A stretch of DNA of 36,592 nucleotides from Zancudomyces culisetae (taxonomy: Eukaryota > Kickxellomycota > Harpellomycetes > Harpellales > Legeriomycetaceae): contig LSSK01000007.1 of the NCBI GenBank assembly GCA_001969505.1, positions 1-36,592 on the forward strand, read 5' to 3'. The notes beneath the pieces are model-generated. The model did no database searches and was not told the DNA's origin. It saw only the letters and a program-made list of their open reading frames with translations. Below, one piece after another: positions 1 through 9,156 of the stretch (position 1 is the stretch's first letter; every line of letters begins with the position of its first letter). Position numbers and translations under genes: made by a program.

Positions 1-2
1 CA

Positions 3-713
3 GAAAACGTTGCCACCCAATTCGGTGTCTCACGTCAAAAGCAAGACCAGTTTGCTCTCAGATCTCACCAGAAGGCCTCATATGCTCAAAAGAACGGTCT
101 CTTCAAAGAAGAAATCCTCCCTGTAAAAACAAAAGTCAAGGATGCTAAGGGTAATGTATTGGAAGTAATTGTATCAGAGGATGATGGAATCCGCCACGAT
201 GCCACTCTTCAAAGCCTTGGTTCATTGAAACCAGCTTTCAAACCAGATGGTGCATCAACAGCAGGTAACTCATCACAAGTATCAGATGGAGCAGCTGCAG
301 TATTGCTTATGAAGCGTAAGAAGGCTACAGAATTGGGACTTCCAATCATTGGTAAGTTTATCACCTCGGCTGTGGTAGGTGTACCACCAAGTATTATGGG
401 AGTTGGACCAGCATATGCAATTCCAGAAGCAGTCAAGAAGGCAGGAATCACTATCAATGACTTGGACGTTGTTGAACTTAATGAAGCATTTGCATCACAA
501 GCATTGTACTGCATTGAGAAACTTGGATTGGATCCAAACAGAGTGAATCCAAAGGGAGGAGCAATTGCATTTGGACATCCATTGGGATGTACTGGAGCCA
601 GATTGGTATCAACACTTTTGACCGAACTTAAACGACAAAACAAGAGAGTAGGAGCAATTTCAATGTGTATGGGTACAGGAATGGGAATGTGTGGTATTTT
701 TGAGAGAGAATAG
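3..713 (+). CDS. POT1: 3-ketoacyl-CoA thiolase, peroxisomal type (5'-truncated by window edge)
   Basis: Catalyses the last step of fatty-acid beta-oxidation, cleaving 3-ketoacyl-CoA with CoA to give acetyl-CoA. The reading frame is open from base 3, so the start and the N-terminal half, including the nucleophilic Cys and any PTS2 signal, lie outside the window; 236 residues are visible. Seen directly: the thiolase motif NEAFASQA, the active-site block GGAIAFGHPLGCTGAR with its catalytic His, and the C-terminal CMGTGMG block with the second catalytic Cys. The protein ends FERE with no PTS1-like tripeptide, as expected for peroxisomal thiolases that use PTS2. A cytosolic acetoacetyl-CoA thiolase is less likely, because the CMGTGMG...GIFE ending matches the peroxisomal group better. 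The family call is very secure and the compartment is inferred. Confidence 0.93.
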   Translation, partial: ENVATQFGVSRQKQDQFALRSHQKASYAQKNGLFKEEILPVKTKVKDAKGNVLEVIVSEDDGIRHDATLQSLGSLKPAFKPDGASTAGNSSQVSDGAAAVLLMKRKKATELGLPIIGKFITSAVVGVPPSIMGVGPAYAIPEAVKKAGITINDLDVVELNEAFASQALYCIEKLGLDPNRVNPKGGAIAFGHPLGCTGARLVSTLLTELKRQNKRVGAISMCMGTGMGMCGIFERE

Positions 714-1265
714 ACTTTTCCGATGTGATACTTCTTTTATTAGCCGGTTTCCACTGCCAGCCTTTATCTTTTGCTTCATTTATTGTTTTGGTTGAACCTT
801 TTACTTTTCTGACTTGGGTCTTACAACTCTTTCTTTAAGTGTTTATTATCTTAGATGAAGGTCAATAATGTTCTTATTAGGAATAAATCCGCATTTGTAT
901 GCTATATCAATGACATCCTATGTTCCAGTTTCTCGGCGAGATTTGCCCTGATGTGCTTATCTCTTTTTTTTATTGTGACCTTGTGTGTACAACTAGTATC
1001 TGCTTTTCTCTTGTTTGCTTTGCATGTTTTAACTGATAACAAGATTTTGACTGGTTTTATGGAACTCCCCCTAGTTTGGAGAAAAAAATTTTTTTTTTGA
1101 CCGGGTTATCGTGCATTTTTCTTTAAGGTTATTAGATAAACCTTAATTTGATGGAGAATGTTCACTATTTTAATGCAATGCTTTACGAAATAAACCTTTA
1201 TAGATTTTAGAAAAGGTTTCAAATCCATTTTATTACCTTACTTTGTCTAAAAGATTCTTTGAGAG
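714..1265. other. Intergenic: thiolase 3' region and promoter of the ABC1-type kinase gene
   Basis: AT-rich spacer. It contains an 81-codon ATG frame (855-1100) that is rich in Phe and Leu, resembles no family I know and ends in a T-run, so I read it as chance within 3'UTR. No other gene or RNA signal was seen. Confidence 0.6.
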
Positions 1266-3233
1266 ATGTACAGACCACATTTTATATCTACCCTTGTAAA
1301 AAATGGTAAAAATTCAGTTTCTCTCATAACTTCAAAGCCATCATTTACAACCATAACACGATCAAAATGTAAATCCTCGTATAGTACAACAATCAAATAT
1401 CACAATCAGAAACTTGATACAAATAACGCGATTTCTAGAGGCTATACGAGCATACCAAGGTTTAATAGTTTAAAAACAAAAGGAAATGGTCGTCCGAAAA
1501 CGAAAAGTAGAAAACCCAAAAAAACTATAGCCGCCGGTGTGCTAATGTTGATGAGTGTAGCGGCATTCCAACTTTCAAAAGATCTAGAATTGGAAGAACC
1601 TATGACAATAGATGTGAATGAGCAAAGTGGTGAAAAGGGGAGGTTGGAAAACACTTTATGGTCAATGCGTCGCATAGGAGTGGCCATTGATGTGGGGATA
1701 TACGTCATCAATCGTTATTATTTTTATTTTCCCGAGCTTTTGGTAAATTTTACAGAGAAGGATCTTGACGAGCAGTTGAGAAGAATAAATCAGCGGAAAG
1801 AAACGCATTTGAAATGTGCTGAAAAAGTTAGGGAGGGAATGCTGAAAAACGGGGGTGTGTATATAAAATTTGGACAGCATATTTCAGCAATGTCATACAT
1901 TCTGCCAGAGGAGTGGACCGAAACAATGAAGCCACTGCAGGATAGCTGCGAACAGTCGAGTATTGAATCCCTCAAAAAAGTGATTGAGGCCGAAATGGGA
2001 AGGCCGGCTAGTGAAATATTTAGTGAAATTGAGGTTGAACCACTGGGTGTAGCGTCCCTTGCGCAAGTGCATCGCGGACGGCTACGTGAGACAGGAGAGG
2101 AAGTGGCAATCAAAGTCCAGCACCAGGATGTTCGTAAGTATGCGCATGTGGATATCATTACTGTGTCGGCATTGGTGCGTCTGATCTACAAAGTGTTTCC
2201 TGAGTTTCAATTCATGTGGCTGGCTGATGAAATGAAAAAATCGCTTCCAATTGAAATGAATTTTGTAAATGAAAAGAACAACGCTGAACAAGTTGAAAAT
2301 AACTTTAAAAATAGAACAGATATACCTCTTAAGATTCCTCGTGTGATAAGCGCTACGCCTCGCGTTTTAATAATGGAATTTATTGAGGGATTTCGTCTAG
2401 ATAATATAGAAAGCCTGGATAGACACAATATCAAACCTGCAAGAGTTAGCCGACAGATTGCACGGATTTTTGGCGAAATGACATTTAACGATGGATTGGT
2501 TCACTGTGACCCTCATCCAGGAAATCTTCTCATCCGACCTTCTGTGCCCCCCAAGAGCTGGTTCTGGTCTTTCTTTGGTTTTCCTCCACGAGAAAATTTT
2601 GAAATAGTGCTACTAGATCACGGTCTTTATCGCCGCTTGAGCCCCGATTTTCGATTAGACTATGCCAGACTTTGGTCGTCTCTACTACGCGGCGATAAAG
2701 AACAAATTGATCTTTTATCTCGTAGATTTATACCTCCTTCATCAAATAAGGCTGACCTGCATGTTGTTTTGTCCTGTATTCTTACTGGTCAGAGCTGGGA
2801 CAATGTTGTGTCCGGAAACCTTTCTCGCACAAATATAAGCGCCACTAAATTTGATGCCACAACTATCCTTTCTCAGTCTGAAACATTCTTCTTCGATATT
2901 TCTAGGGTAATGGCTGCAGTACCCCCCGACCTAATCCTTCTCATAAAAACTAACGATTTGTTGCGTTTGATTGACCGTTCCCTATTTGTAAACCTCCCTC
3001 CTGCGTCTCAAACTCGCGCTTGTACCCAATCATGGTTAATACTCTCCCACTATTGTTTGGCGTATTTATACACTTCTGCCAGATCAAATATCCTTTCATT
3101 CTACCAATCTCACTACAACGCTTCAAGTCCTTTGTTGAGGTATATTTACTCGCTACCAAGCCTGTTATTCTGTTATCTCAACTATTTATCGTTAGATATT
3201 CCTGTTACTCTATACTCGTATCTTTTATCTTAG
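1266..3233 (+). CDS. ABC1/UbiB-family atypical kinase, ADCK1/Mcp2-like, mitochondrial
   Basis: 655 residues in one exon. The N-terminus is basic and rich in Ser/Thr, like a mitochondrial presequence, followed by a hydrophobic stretch at about 88-103 (inner-membrane anchor). UbiB-family hallmarks are visible: the KxGQ motif as KFGQ at 201-204; an Ala-containing nucleotide loop (GVASLAQVH) in place of a Gly-rich loop; the ATP-contacting Lys in VAIKVQ (K283); the catalytic-loop block HCDPHPGN (Asp 415); and the metal-binding DHG at 451-453. The DHGLYR form and the lack of COQ8-specific features favour the ADCK1 group (yeast Mcp2/Cqd2), linked to mitochondrial lipid and coenzyme Q homeostasis. 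That sub-assignment is family inference. It is convergent with the next gene, about 110 bp apart. The ATG at 1266 is used because it opens directly into the presequence. Confidence 0.9.
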   Translation: MYRPHFISTLVKNGKNSVSLITSKPSFTTITRSKCKSSYSTTIKYHNQKLDTNNAISRGYTSIPRFNSLKTKGNGRPKTKSRKPKKTIAAGVLMLMSVAAFQLSKDLELEEPMTIDVNEQSGEKGRLENTLWSMRRIGVAIDVGIYVINRYYFYFPELLVNFTEKDLDEQLRRINQRKETHLKCAEKVREGMLKNGGVYIKFGQHISAMSYILPEEWTETMKPLQDSCEQSSIESLKKVIEAEMGRPASEIFSEIEVEPLGVASLAQVHRGRLRETGEEVAIKVQHQDVRKYAHVDIITVSALVRLIYKVFPEFQFMWLADEMKKSLPIEMNFVNEKNNAEQVENNFKNRTDIPLKIPRVISATPRVLIMEFIEGFRLDNIESLDRHNIKPARVSRQIARIFGEMTFNDGLVHCDPHPGNLLIRPSVPPKSWFWSFFGFPPRENFEIVLLDHGLYRRLSPDFRLDYARLWSSLLRGDKEQIDLLSRRFIPPSSNKADLHVVLSCILTGQSWDNVVSGNLSRTNISATKFDATTILSQSETFFFDISRVMAAVPPDLILLIKTNDLLRLIDRSLFVNLPPASQTRACTQSWLILSHYCLAYLYTSARSNILSFYQSHYNASSPLLRYIYSLPSLLFCYLNYLSLDIPVTLYSYLLS

Positions 3234-3341
3234 CATTTTTTATTTATTTTAATTGAAATATTTGTACATGTCTTTTGTCTATTGAGCTTTGTATGTATTT
3301 TTTTTCTCCTTTCTACGTTTTTTAACAATATCATTTTTCTT

Positions 3342-3800
3342 TTAAGCTACTAAGCTACTTCTTTGAATCTTGATACCACACTTTACACATTTGTGTGAAG
3401 TATAGCATATTCTTCCGAGATTTCTAAAGCAGATTGATGCTCCACAGCAAAAGCCTCCTATTAACCCCGATTCCCTCCACTCATGCTCTCGCCCATCAAC
3501 ACATGTTCCGCTACCATCAGTTCTCACATACACTATATGCATCCCTTCCATTGGATCTTGCTCTTCGTCTATAAAAGCTCCATTATATCCTGTTGTGTTG
3601 ATCTTATTTGTGCCCTCATTACCAAGTATCTCGCTAGTCATCTTATCCATTTCGGTGGTTTTCGGTGTCCCTCCATTCATGGTTGCTACTGAATCTGGTG
3701 TTATATTATTGGATAATAGTGCAGAATCTTCCTTGTATACTTTTTTTTGTGTGTTAGGCTCTTCGGCCCGTTTTTTTTTGTCGTTATTACTGCTGCTCAT
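3342..3800 (-). CDS. Small Cys-rich protein, possibly BRI3/LITAF-like (hypothetical)
   Basis: A 152-residue frame starting at the ATG at 3800; the frame is open further upstream but only through non-ATG codons. The N-terminal two-thirds is polar and low in complexity (Ser, Asn, Lys, Thr). The C-terminal third holds eight Cys: one in GTCVDGREHEW, then a CCG...C...C run, then a closing CVKCG knuckle. This layout, with a His/Trp segment, a small glycine-rich stretch with spaced Cys and a final CxxCG, recalls the Brain-protein-I3/LITAF type of membrane-inserted zinc domain. Charged residues interrupt the expected hydrophobic segment, so the match is weak. It could equally be an unrelated zinc-binding protein. 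It is convergent with the ABC1-type kinase gene. The non-random Cys pattern makes a real gene likely; the function is not known. Confidence 0.55.
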   Translation of the reverse strand: MSSSNNDKKKRAEEPNTQKKVYKEDSALLSNNITPDSVATMNGGTPKTTEMDKMTSEILGNEGTNKINTTGYNGAFIDEEQDPMEGMHIVYVRTDGSGTCVDGREHEWRESGLIGGFCCGASICFRNLGRICYTSHKCVKCGIKIQRSSLVA

Positions 3801-5951
3801 TTTCAATTTGCCCTTATTTATTATAATCTGCTGATTTAATTGTGTTGACACCTCTTTTTTTTTTGTAAATAATGCTTTATTGTTATGTTATTATGCTAAT
3901 ACACCGTCAATACCTTGATATGCTTGATTTGTAATTTTGTGCTCATTTTCTTTTATTGAATGGGTTAGCCGATAAACATTCCGATTCGAATTCAATACTT
4001 TTTTGACCTTATTGGCGTTTATACGTTTAAGGTTTTATATCTCCATTGCAGAAAATATACTAGCTCCCAATAAAACTACATTTCACAAGGTTCTAGAAAA
4101 TATTCGTGCTGTAATATTTGCTCACAAATGCTTGACCAATTGGCACCACTTTACGGGATTCCCTGATTTTATGCACGCGCAACAAACAAGTGTAAAAATA
4201 AACCATTCGTGAATTGTACACCCGCCACTTTCATCCACCAATATTCTACTACGAGCAGCTAGATTTTCTTCACATGTTTTTACAAATGACAGTTAGTAGT
4301 CCTCCATATTACTTTTACCAGAACTATATGCGCTTTGGTGTGAATTTTTCAGTTCTATGACCTTTACTAGGGGATACAAAACCCAAATGTAAATGGTAGT
4401 AGGTTGAATATATTCATAAACCGGTTTTGTCAATAAACGACATGGAAAATATACATATTCATTGGTTTTAAACGGTACTAACCATTGACGCTACAAATTC
4501 CCAGCTGTGGTTACGGTAGTATTCTGGATGTATCAGCTAACCAGAAATATCCGTTCTCATGTCTATATATTAGTGCGTACTATAAACTATAATACATCAT
4601 CTTTCTCGTTCAAGGTGTTTATTTAAAGATAAACAGTCCAAGTCAGATTTGCTTCGTAGTTAGCGATGTGAATAGGCGATTCTAACCACATCCCATTATT
4701 GCTCCGCCCTTACTCTTTTTGGGAGTGGTAGCGGTAGTGGTGGTGAGAAAGTGTAAAGTTGTTTTACTCTGATGGTTCTATCTCAAACTAATTACTACAA
4801 AAAGAATAGTTCATTTCAATAAATATATAGGATCATTGCTGCGCTTTATTTGGAAAAGCAAAAATTTATTTATGAGAGTCATGTAATGTCATCTTTGACA
4901 TACACTGACACACAAAGATAATACTATCATAATATCATCACATGTGCTTGGCACAATTCTGGAATCATTTGATTTTTGCTTTTTTTTGCGTTACCAATAT
5001 TTTTTCGGGTCAAAATGGAGAAGGGGTGCATGGCGTATGCGTACATCGTTTCGACATGAGTAAAACAATATTTTATTTTTTGTGCAGTAAAAAAACCTTA
5101 CTTTTTACGAAAAAAAGGGGCTTATCTATTAAGTTTATCATTTGGTGCATTCCAATGTAAGATCATGGTGATATTAATCTCTACGTCTAGTTTTTACATT
5201 GAAAAAACAGCATTTTTTTATAGGGAAAGGGTTAGTGTCATTTGTCTGCTCTACTCAAAAGTCGAAGTGCATTTTGCGTGTATACGAGTATGTGTATGCG
5301 TATATATAATTATCTGGTAGTATGCTTATGCCAGAAAGCTGCATTCTGTTTGAAAATGTTCACATTAAGCAGTTTTAGTTGTGAAAAGTTTGCAGAAACA
5401 AAAAAATGCATAGTTTTAGCCGCTTACACAGCGAAATAGCTAGCTAGGTAGCTCATCCCCAATCACCGAATTCTATTTTGTATGCAAAATGCTGAAGATT
5501 TATACTTATATCAAAACCCAAAAAACTGGATCATTTTGCTGAGTGATCCACAATTCAAGCTCGTTATACTATGGATTAGTCTACGCTTAATATATTGCCC
5601 CTTTCTCTCTCAATGAAAATACTCTAATCAACGATACGTACTGAGGAGTTTAGTGCTCAAAAATGTATTTGTGTGCATGAAATGATATTAAATTAAAAAC
5701 AGATGGCACTATTAGTTTATACAAAATTTTTGTATATAAGGCTGCAATAATACATTCAAATTCCATTATGACATACTAGCATTTCCATTTTATAGTTTTA
5801 TATTAATAACAACATTTATTTACATACATCATATTTGTCATAATACATTAAATCTCACATTAACTACCAAGTCATAGCTTTGGAACAATAGCAAATTTAA
5901 CACAGCTAACAACCACAATATATACACCAACACTCAAAACTATTAGTATAA
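3801..5951. other. Gene-poor AT-rich stretch (about 2.1 kb)
   Basis: I see no supportable gene. Short frames (4003-4212, 4942-5160, 5242-5439) lack family features and have Phe/Cys/Lys-rich composition typical of chance frames in AT-rich DNA. The right end is presumably the promoter of the secreted-protein gene. Confidence 0.6.
5733..5740 (+). promoter_or_regulatory. Possible TATA element of the secreted-protein gene
   Basis: TATATAAG lies about 210 bp upstream of the ATG at 5952 in the expected orientation. In such AT-rich DNA this match is weak evidence on its own. Confidence 0.3.
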
Positions 5952-6449
5952 ATGTACAAAATACTTTTAATAGTGATATTCGTGTTAGTATCAGTATTTG
6001 CAGAGGAATTTGCAAGAAATAATATAATAGGGCAAGATGAGAGTGTACGATACAATCCAGTAAAAAGAGATGACGATGATTTTAACATGATAATTCCAAA
6101 CAGCGCAGAGAATGTACAAACAACTGTAAAAGAAAGACTCCGATTCTCAATTAGCTCAGAAACTCCACCATACTCGAGTGTTCAAGACAGCTTGGGAGAT
6201 CAACCAACACAAGATCCAAACAACAACCAAGACATACCCAGCGCTACAAGTTCCGAGGGGGCTCCAGTATCAACTCCACCGGCGCTACCATCAGAAACAG
6301 CGCCACAACCAGAATCGACGTTAAGTTCTGTGCCAAACTCGGAAGATGCTAGTTCAGACAGTAAAACTCGCAGTACAGGATTTTTTGAAAAGTTTCTTGG
6401 TTCATTTGTTGCGGGACCATTTGTGCCTAACACTCCAATACAGAACTAG
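5952..6449 (+). CDS. Small secreted Ser/Pro/Thr-rich protein (hypothetical)
   Basis: 165 residues from an ATG at 5952. The first 17 residues form a clear signal peptide (Lys, then an Ile/Leu/Val core, then Ser-Val-Phe-Ala before Glu-Glu). A dibasic Lys-Arg at residues 38-39 is followed by four Asp, a plausible Kex2-type processing site that would release a short acidic propeptide. The rest is hydrophilic, rich in Ser, Pro, Thr, Gln and Glu, with no Cys and no transmembrane segment, so it is probably disordered and may be O-glycosylated. There is no GPI-type tail. I recognise no family. It sits alone at the end of a long gene-poor stretch, which suits a lineage-specific secreted or cell-wall protein. 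The signal peptide makes a real gene likely; any role is unknown. Confidence 0.65.
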   Translation: MYKILLIVIFVLVSVFAEEFARNNIIGQDESVRYNPVKRDDDDFNMIIPNSAENVQTTVKERLRFSISSETPPYSSVQDSLGDQPTQDPNNNQDIPSATSSEGAPVSTPPALPSETAPQPESTLSSVPNSEDASSDSKTRSTGFFEKFLGSFVAGPFVPNTPIQN

Positions 6450-7056
6450 ATGAATACGTTCACCAGCGCTGCAGTCTATCATTTTTTTTTTAACGCTTCA
6501 AATGAAAAAATAACGGCTGAAAGAGACTAGTTTGAATTTTAAAGTTTCTTTAGTTGGTTTGATTTGAGGGTAATGTGACGATGTTATTACATAGCTTTGA
6601 TAATTTTAATTTTGGTACAGGGATTGTTTCCCTACAAAAGGGTATTATTTTACCCTAATAAACTTGAACCCGACGTTTAAACAAATGGGATTCGTTATAT
6701 TCAACAATACACTCTTAACTCAAGTATACAGACGATGTAAACCTCAAAGCTAACAGGATGAGTCTGTTGAAGCTCTTTTGTATTTTTCTTTTCTATTTTT
6801 TCTTTTTACTCCAAGAGCCAGTCAATATGCTGCGTATACCGAACCTCAATGGAATGGTCATAAACGTATCTATCTGTGTAAATTATTGCCTACACACTAA
6901 CATTGCTCATAGCTATCTTATAGGCCTTGGTAATTAGTATGTTGAGACATTGAAACAAGTTTGTACCTAATTTATGTCTGGTAAAAAAAAATATGAATGG
7001 AGGATACAAAGTATAAGATTATAATAAAAAAAGAGAGACTAGAACAATAAAACATT
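6450..7056. other. Intergenic between convergent genes
   Basis: AT-rich 3' regions of the secreted-protein gene (+) and eIF3i (-). Nothing else recognised. Confidence 0.6.
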
Positions 7057-8064
7057 TTAGTAATCATATTTATAGCCAAAGTAATCATCATCAAAGTAAT
7101 GAATTCTAACAAAACCATCCTCTCCGCCACTTGAGTAGCCGAGACCATTTGGTTCAACAGAAAGTGTGTTAATGGGACCGAAGTGACCCTTGACACGGCC
7201 AATTTCATGCTCAAAGATCATATGGAAGAATCGGGCCTCGAATTTGCCTTGGCGAGCACCAGTGGTAGTTACTTCACTAGCAGCTTGACCACCACCAACA
7301 ACGATGTAATCCTTCTTGGCAACCAGAGCAGCAGTGTTTAGTGATGTATCACTTTTGTAGATTTTCAGAATATCCAGAGTTTCTACATCAACAAGATTTG
7401 CAGTTTTGTCCTTTGAAGATGTGATAAAGTAAGACCGATCGGCAGAGAATTGCAGGTCGGTGATTTCATCGTTATGAATCTTCTTGCTCTTTAAAAGCTT
7501 TAGTGAGCCGGATTGCTGTTGATCAGATGGAGAGAATTCGTATTGGCAGACTGTTCCATCAACGTGTCCTACAATTATATATTTATTGTAGTAGGCCCAG
7601 GCCTGGACTGTTGCTCTACCATGTTCAGCAACATTTGGTCTAACCATCCTATAGACTTCACTGCTTCCACTTCCGCTTCTTACTACTCTGTACACAAAAA
7701 TTTCACTCTTTTGCCCCATATGGTTATCCAACATCACGCTCAAATATTTGTCATCGGTGCTGAATTCCACCTTTCTGACTGCAGCATTGAATTCTAGTGT
7801 TTCTAAGCATTTGCCGTCTCGAATTCGCCAAATCTTTGCAGTGTTATCTGCAGATCCGGTGGCCAACAATGTGGAGCTTGAATCTACAGCAATAGACCAA
7901 ACTGATCCCTTGTGTCCATCGAATGTTCCGAGCCGCTCGCCGTTGTGCGCATACCATGCGTTTACCACCATATCCTTCGCCACTGTGAACAGGAGATCGC
8001 CTTCCCTGTTGTATTTGATTTGGGTTATTGGTCTGGTATGCCCTTTTAATAAGATTGGTCTCAT
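7057..8064 (-). CDS. TIF34: Translation initiation factor eIF3 subunit i (Tif34-like WD40 protein)
   Basis: 335 residues, single exon, with a true ATG at 8064. It is a WD40 beta-propeller subunit of eIF3, which scaffolds the 43S pre-initiation complex in the cytoplasm. The N-terminus MRPILLKGHTRPITQIKYN and the first blade with GHKGSVWSIAVD and GSADNTAKIW are characteristic of eIF3i. Later blades are visible around HNDEITDLQFSAD (ending in SKDKTANL) and in the C-terminal GHFGPINTLSVEPNG, followed by GGEDGFVRIHYFDDDYF. That last blade and the aromatic/acidic tail are typical of this subunit. The length matches the family (about 325-347). It is divergent from the K+ channel gene. Confidence 0.96.
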   Translation of the reverse strand: MRPILLKGHTRPITQIKYNREGDLLFTVAKDMVVNAWYAHNGERLGTFDGHKGSVWSIAVDSSSTLLATGSADNTAKIWRIRDGKCLETLEFNAAVRKVEFSTDDKYLSVMLDNHMGQKSEIFVYRVVRSGSGSSEVYRMVRPNVAEHGRATVQAWAYYNKYIIVGHVDGTVCQYEFSPSDQQQSGSLKLLKSKKIHNDEITDLQFSADRSYFITSSKDKTANLVDVETLDILKIYKSDTSLNTAALVAKKDYIVVGGGQAASEVTTTGARQGKFEARFFHMIFEHEIGRVKGHFGPINTLSVEPNGLGYSSGGEDGFVRIHYFDDDYFGYKYDY

Positions 8065-8293
8065 GATTTACTATAACTGATTGATTTTGCCTACAAATCC
8101 AGAGAATACTAATGTATCTTTAGCCTTTTTTTTCTAAATTCCTTGAGGAATGAATTAAATTCGTAATCTTGAGTCAACCGTCGCAAATTGGCAGTGCCTC
8201 GTTAGAAGAATAAAAAATGAACTTGTAAATATCGTAGTTGTAATTTTTTTCCCCCCAACCATAAACAAATAAGTTGCTAGCTTTTTTTTTTTC

Positions 8294-8301
8294 AAACCCT
8301 A
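8294..8301 (+). promoter_or_regulatory. Telobox-like motif AAACCCTA
   Basis: An exact AAACCCTA octamer in the upstream region of the eIF3i gene. The same octamer, in the opposite orientation, lies upstream of the EH-domain gene (12930-12937). Teloboxes occur in promoters of translation genes in many fungi; binding here is inference. Confidence 0.3.
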
Positions 8302-9037
8302 CCTTGCTTTACTGAAAAAAATTTTTTTTATTCAAATTTTCAAGGTTGGTACAAAATAGCCTTTACAAAATTAAAAATAAAAATAAAACTGTTCTGAATG
8401 CCAAAATCCCTTTGGAATCAAAATTGCAAAGACTAGTAAATTATCCAAATGAGAATATGGTGAGTTTTGACGGGAAATGGATAAAAGTTGGTATGGAGTA
8501 AGATAAAATCGATAATCGTGCTTCCATATTTACAACGCGCTGTCCCATCCTTCCAATTCTTCTTTCTTTTGACTCTCACCCCCCCTCCACTTTCTGTTCC
8601 AACTGTGTTTGCTATGAGCTTACCTTTCTAAAGCTGGTATTGGTAACAACTATGCTATTTCCTATTCCGCAAAATCCTGCAAGTATAAAGGTTGAGCCTC
8701 CAATATGAAGAATCCCAGAAATTTTCGTCAATATGTGTGGTTTTTGTATTTTTTTAGTTCGTTTTAAGGTCTAGTAACAAATTGTGTGTGGTTTGAATAT
8801 GCGTCCACGAACAGAATTATCTGTGGCTAATCAGAATTCCCAGAACAAAAAATAATAAACAAATGAAAAAAAAATAAACAATATCAGGAATTGTGTGTTT
8901 TTGCAGCAGGATTTAACAAGCAAGCCAAAAACGCAGTTATATTTTTATGTATTCTCATACAGACAAAAACCACCAAGAAAGAAAAATACACAAAGAACTG
9001 TGCTAAGAACATAAGCAGAACGGACCACAGCCAAAAC

Positions 9038-9109
9038 CAAACTCAAACTCAAACTCAAACTCAAACTCAAACTCAAACTCAAACTCAAACTCAAACTCAA
9101 GCTCAAACT
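9038..9109 (+). repeat. (CAAACT)12 hexanucleotide tandem repeat
   Basis: Twelve consecutive hexamers, with one variant (CAAGCT, unit 11), ending 47 bp before the channel ATG. All three forward frames are stop-free (Gln-Thr, Lys-Leu, Asn-Ser dipeptides). It lies in the presumed 5' leader of the K+ channel mRNA. Confidence 0.95.
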
Positions 9110-9156
9110 CAAAGAGTCAAAGCAAATTTGAAGCCGAAATCGAAATCAAAATCGAA

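Larger units (their letters stand above)
8065..9156. other. Divergent promoter region between eIF3i (-) and the K+ channel (+)
   Basis: About 1.1 kb of AT-rich DNA. It contains a telobox-like AAACCCTA (8294-8301) about 230 bp upstream of eIF3i and, close to the channel start, a (CAAACT) hexanucleotide array listed separately. A 93-codon ATG-initiated frame (8891-9172) spans the array and overlaps the channel start by 16 bases; I treat it as a possible uORF, not a gene. Confidence 0.55.

Noticed and set aside
855-1100. 81-codon ATG frame after the thiolase gene
   Set aside because: Hydrophobic, ends in a T-run, no family resemblance; most likely 3'UTR.
3961-4000. B-box-like GATTCGAATTC suggesting a tRNA
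   Set aside because: No A box, no cloverleaf and no acceptor stem around it.
4533-4600. Box C-like ATGATGT and CTGA on the - strand, 60 nt apart
   Set aside because: No terminal stem can form between the flanks.
4942-5160. 72-codon frame in the gene desert
   Set aside because: Composition of chance AT-rich translation (Phe, Lys, Cys), no motif, and no ATG context or splice partners.
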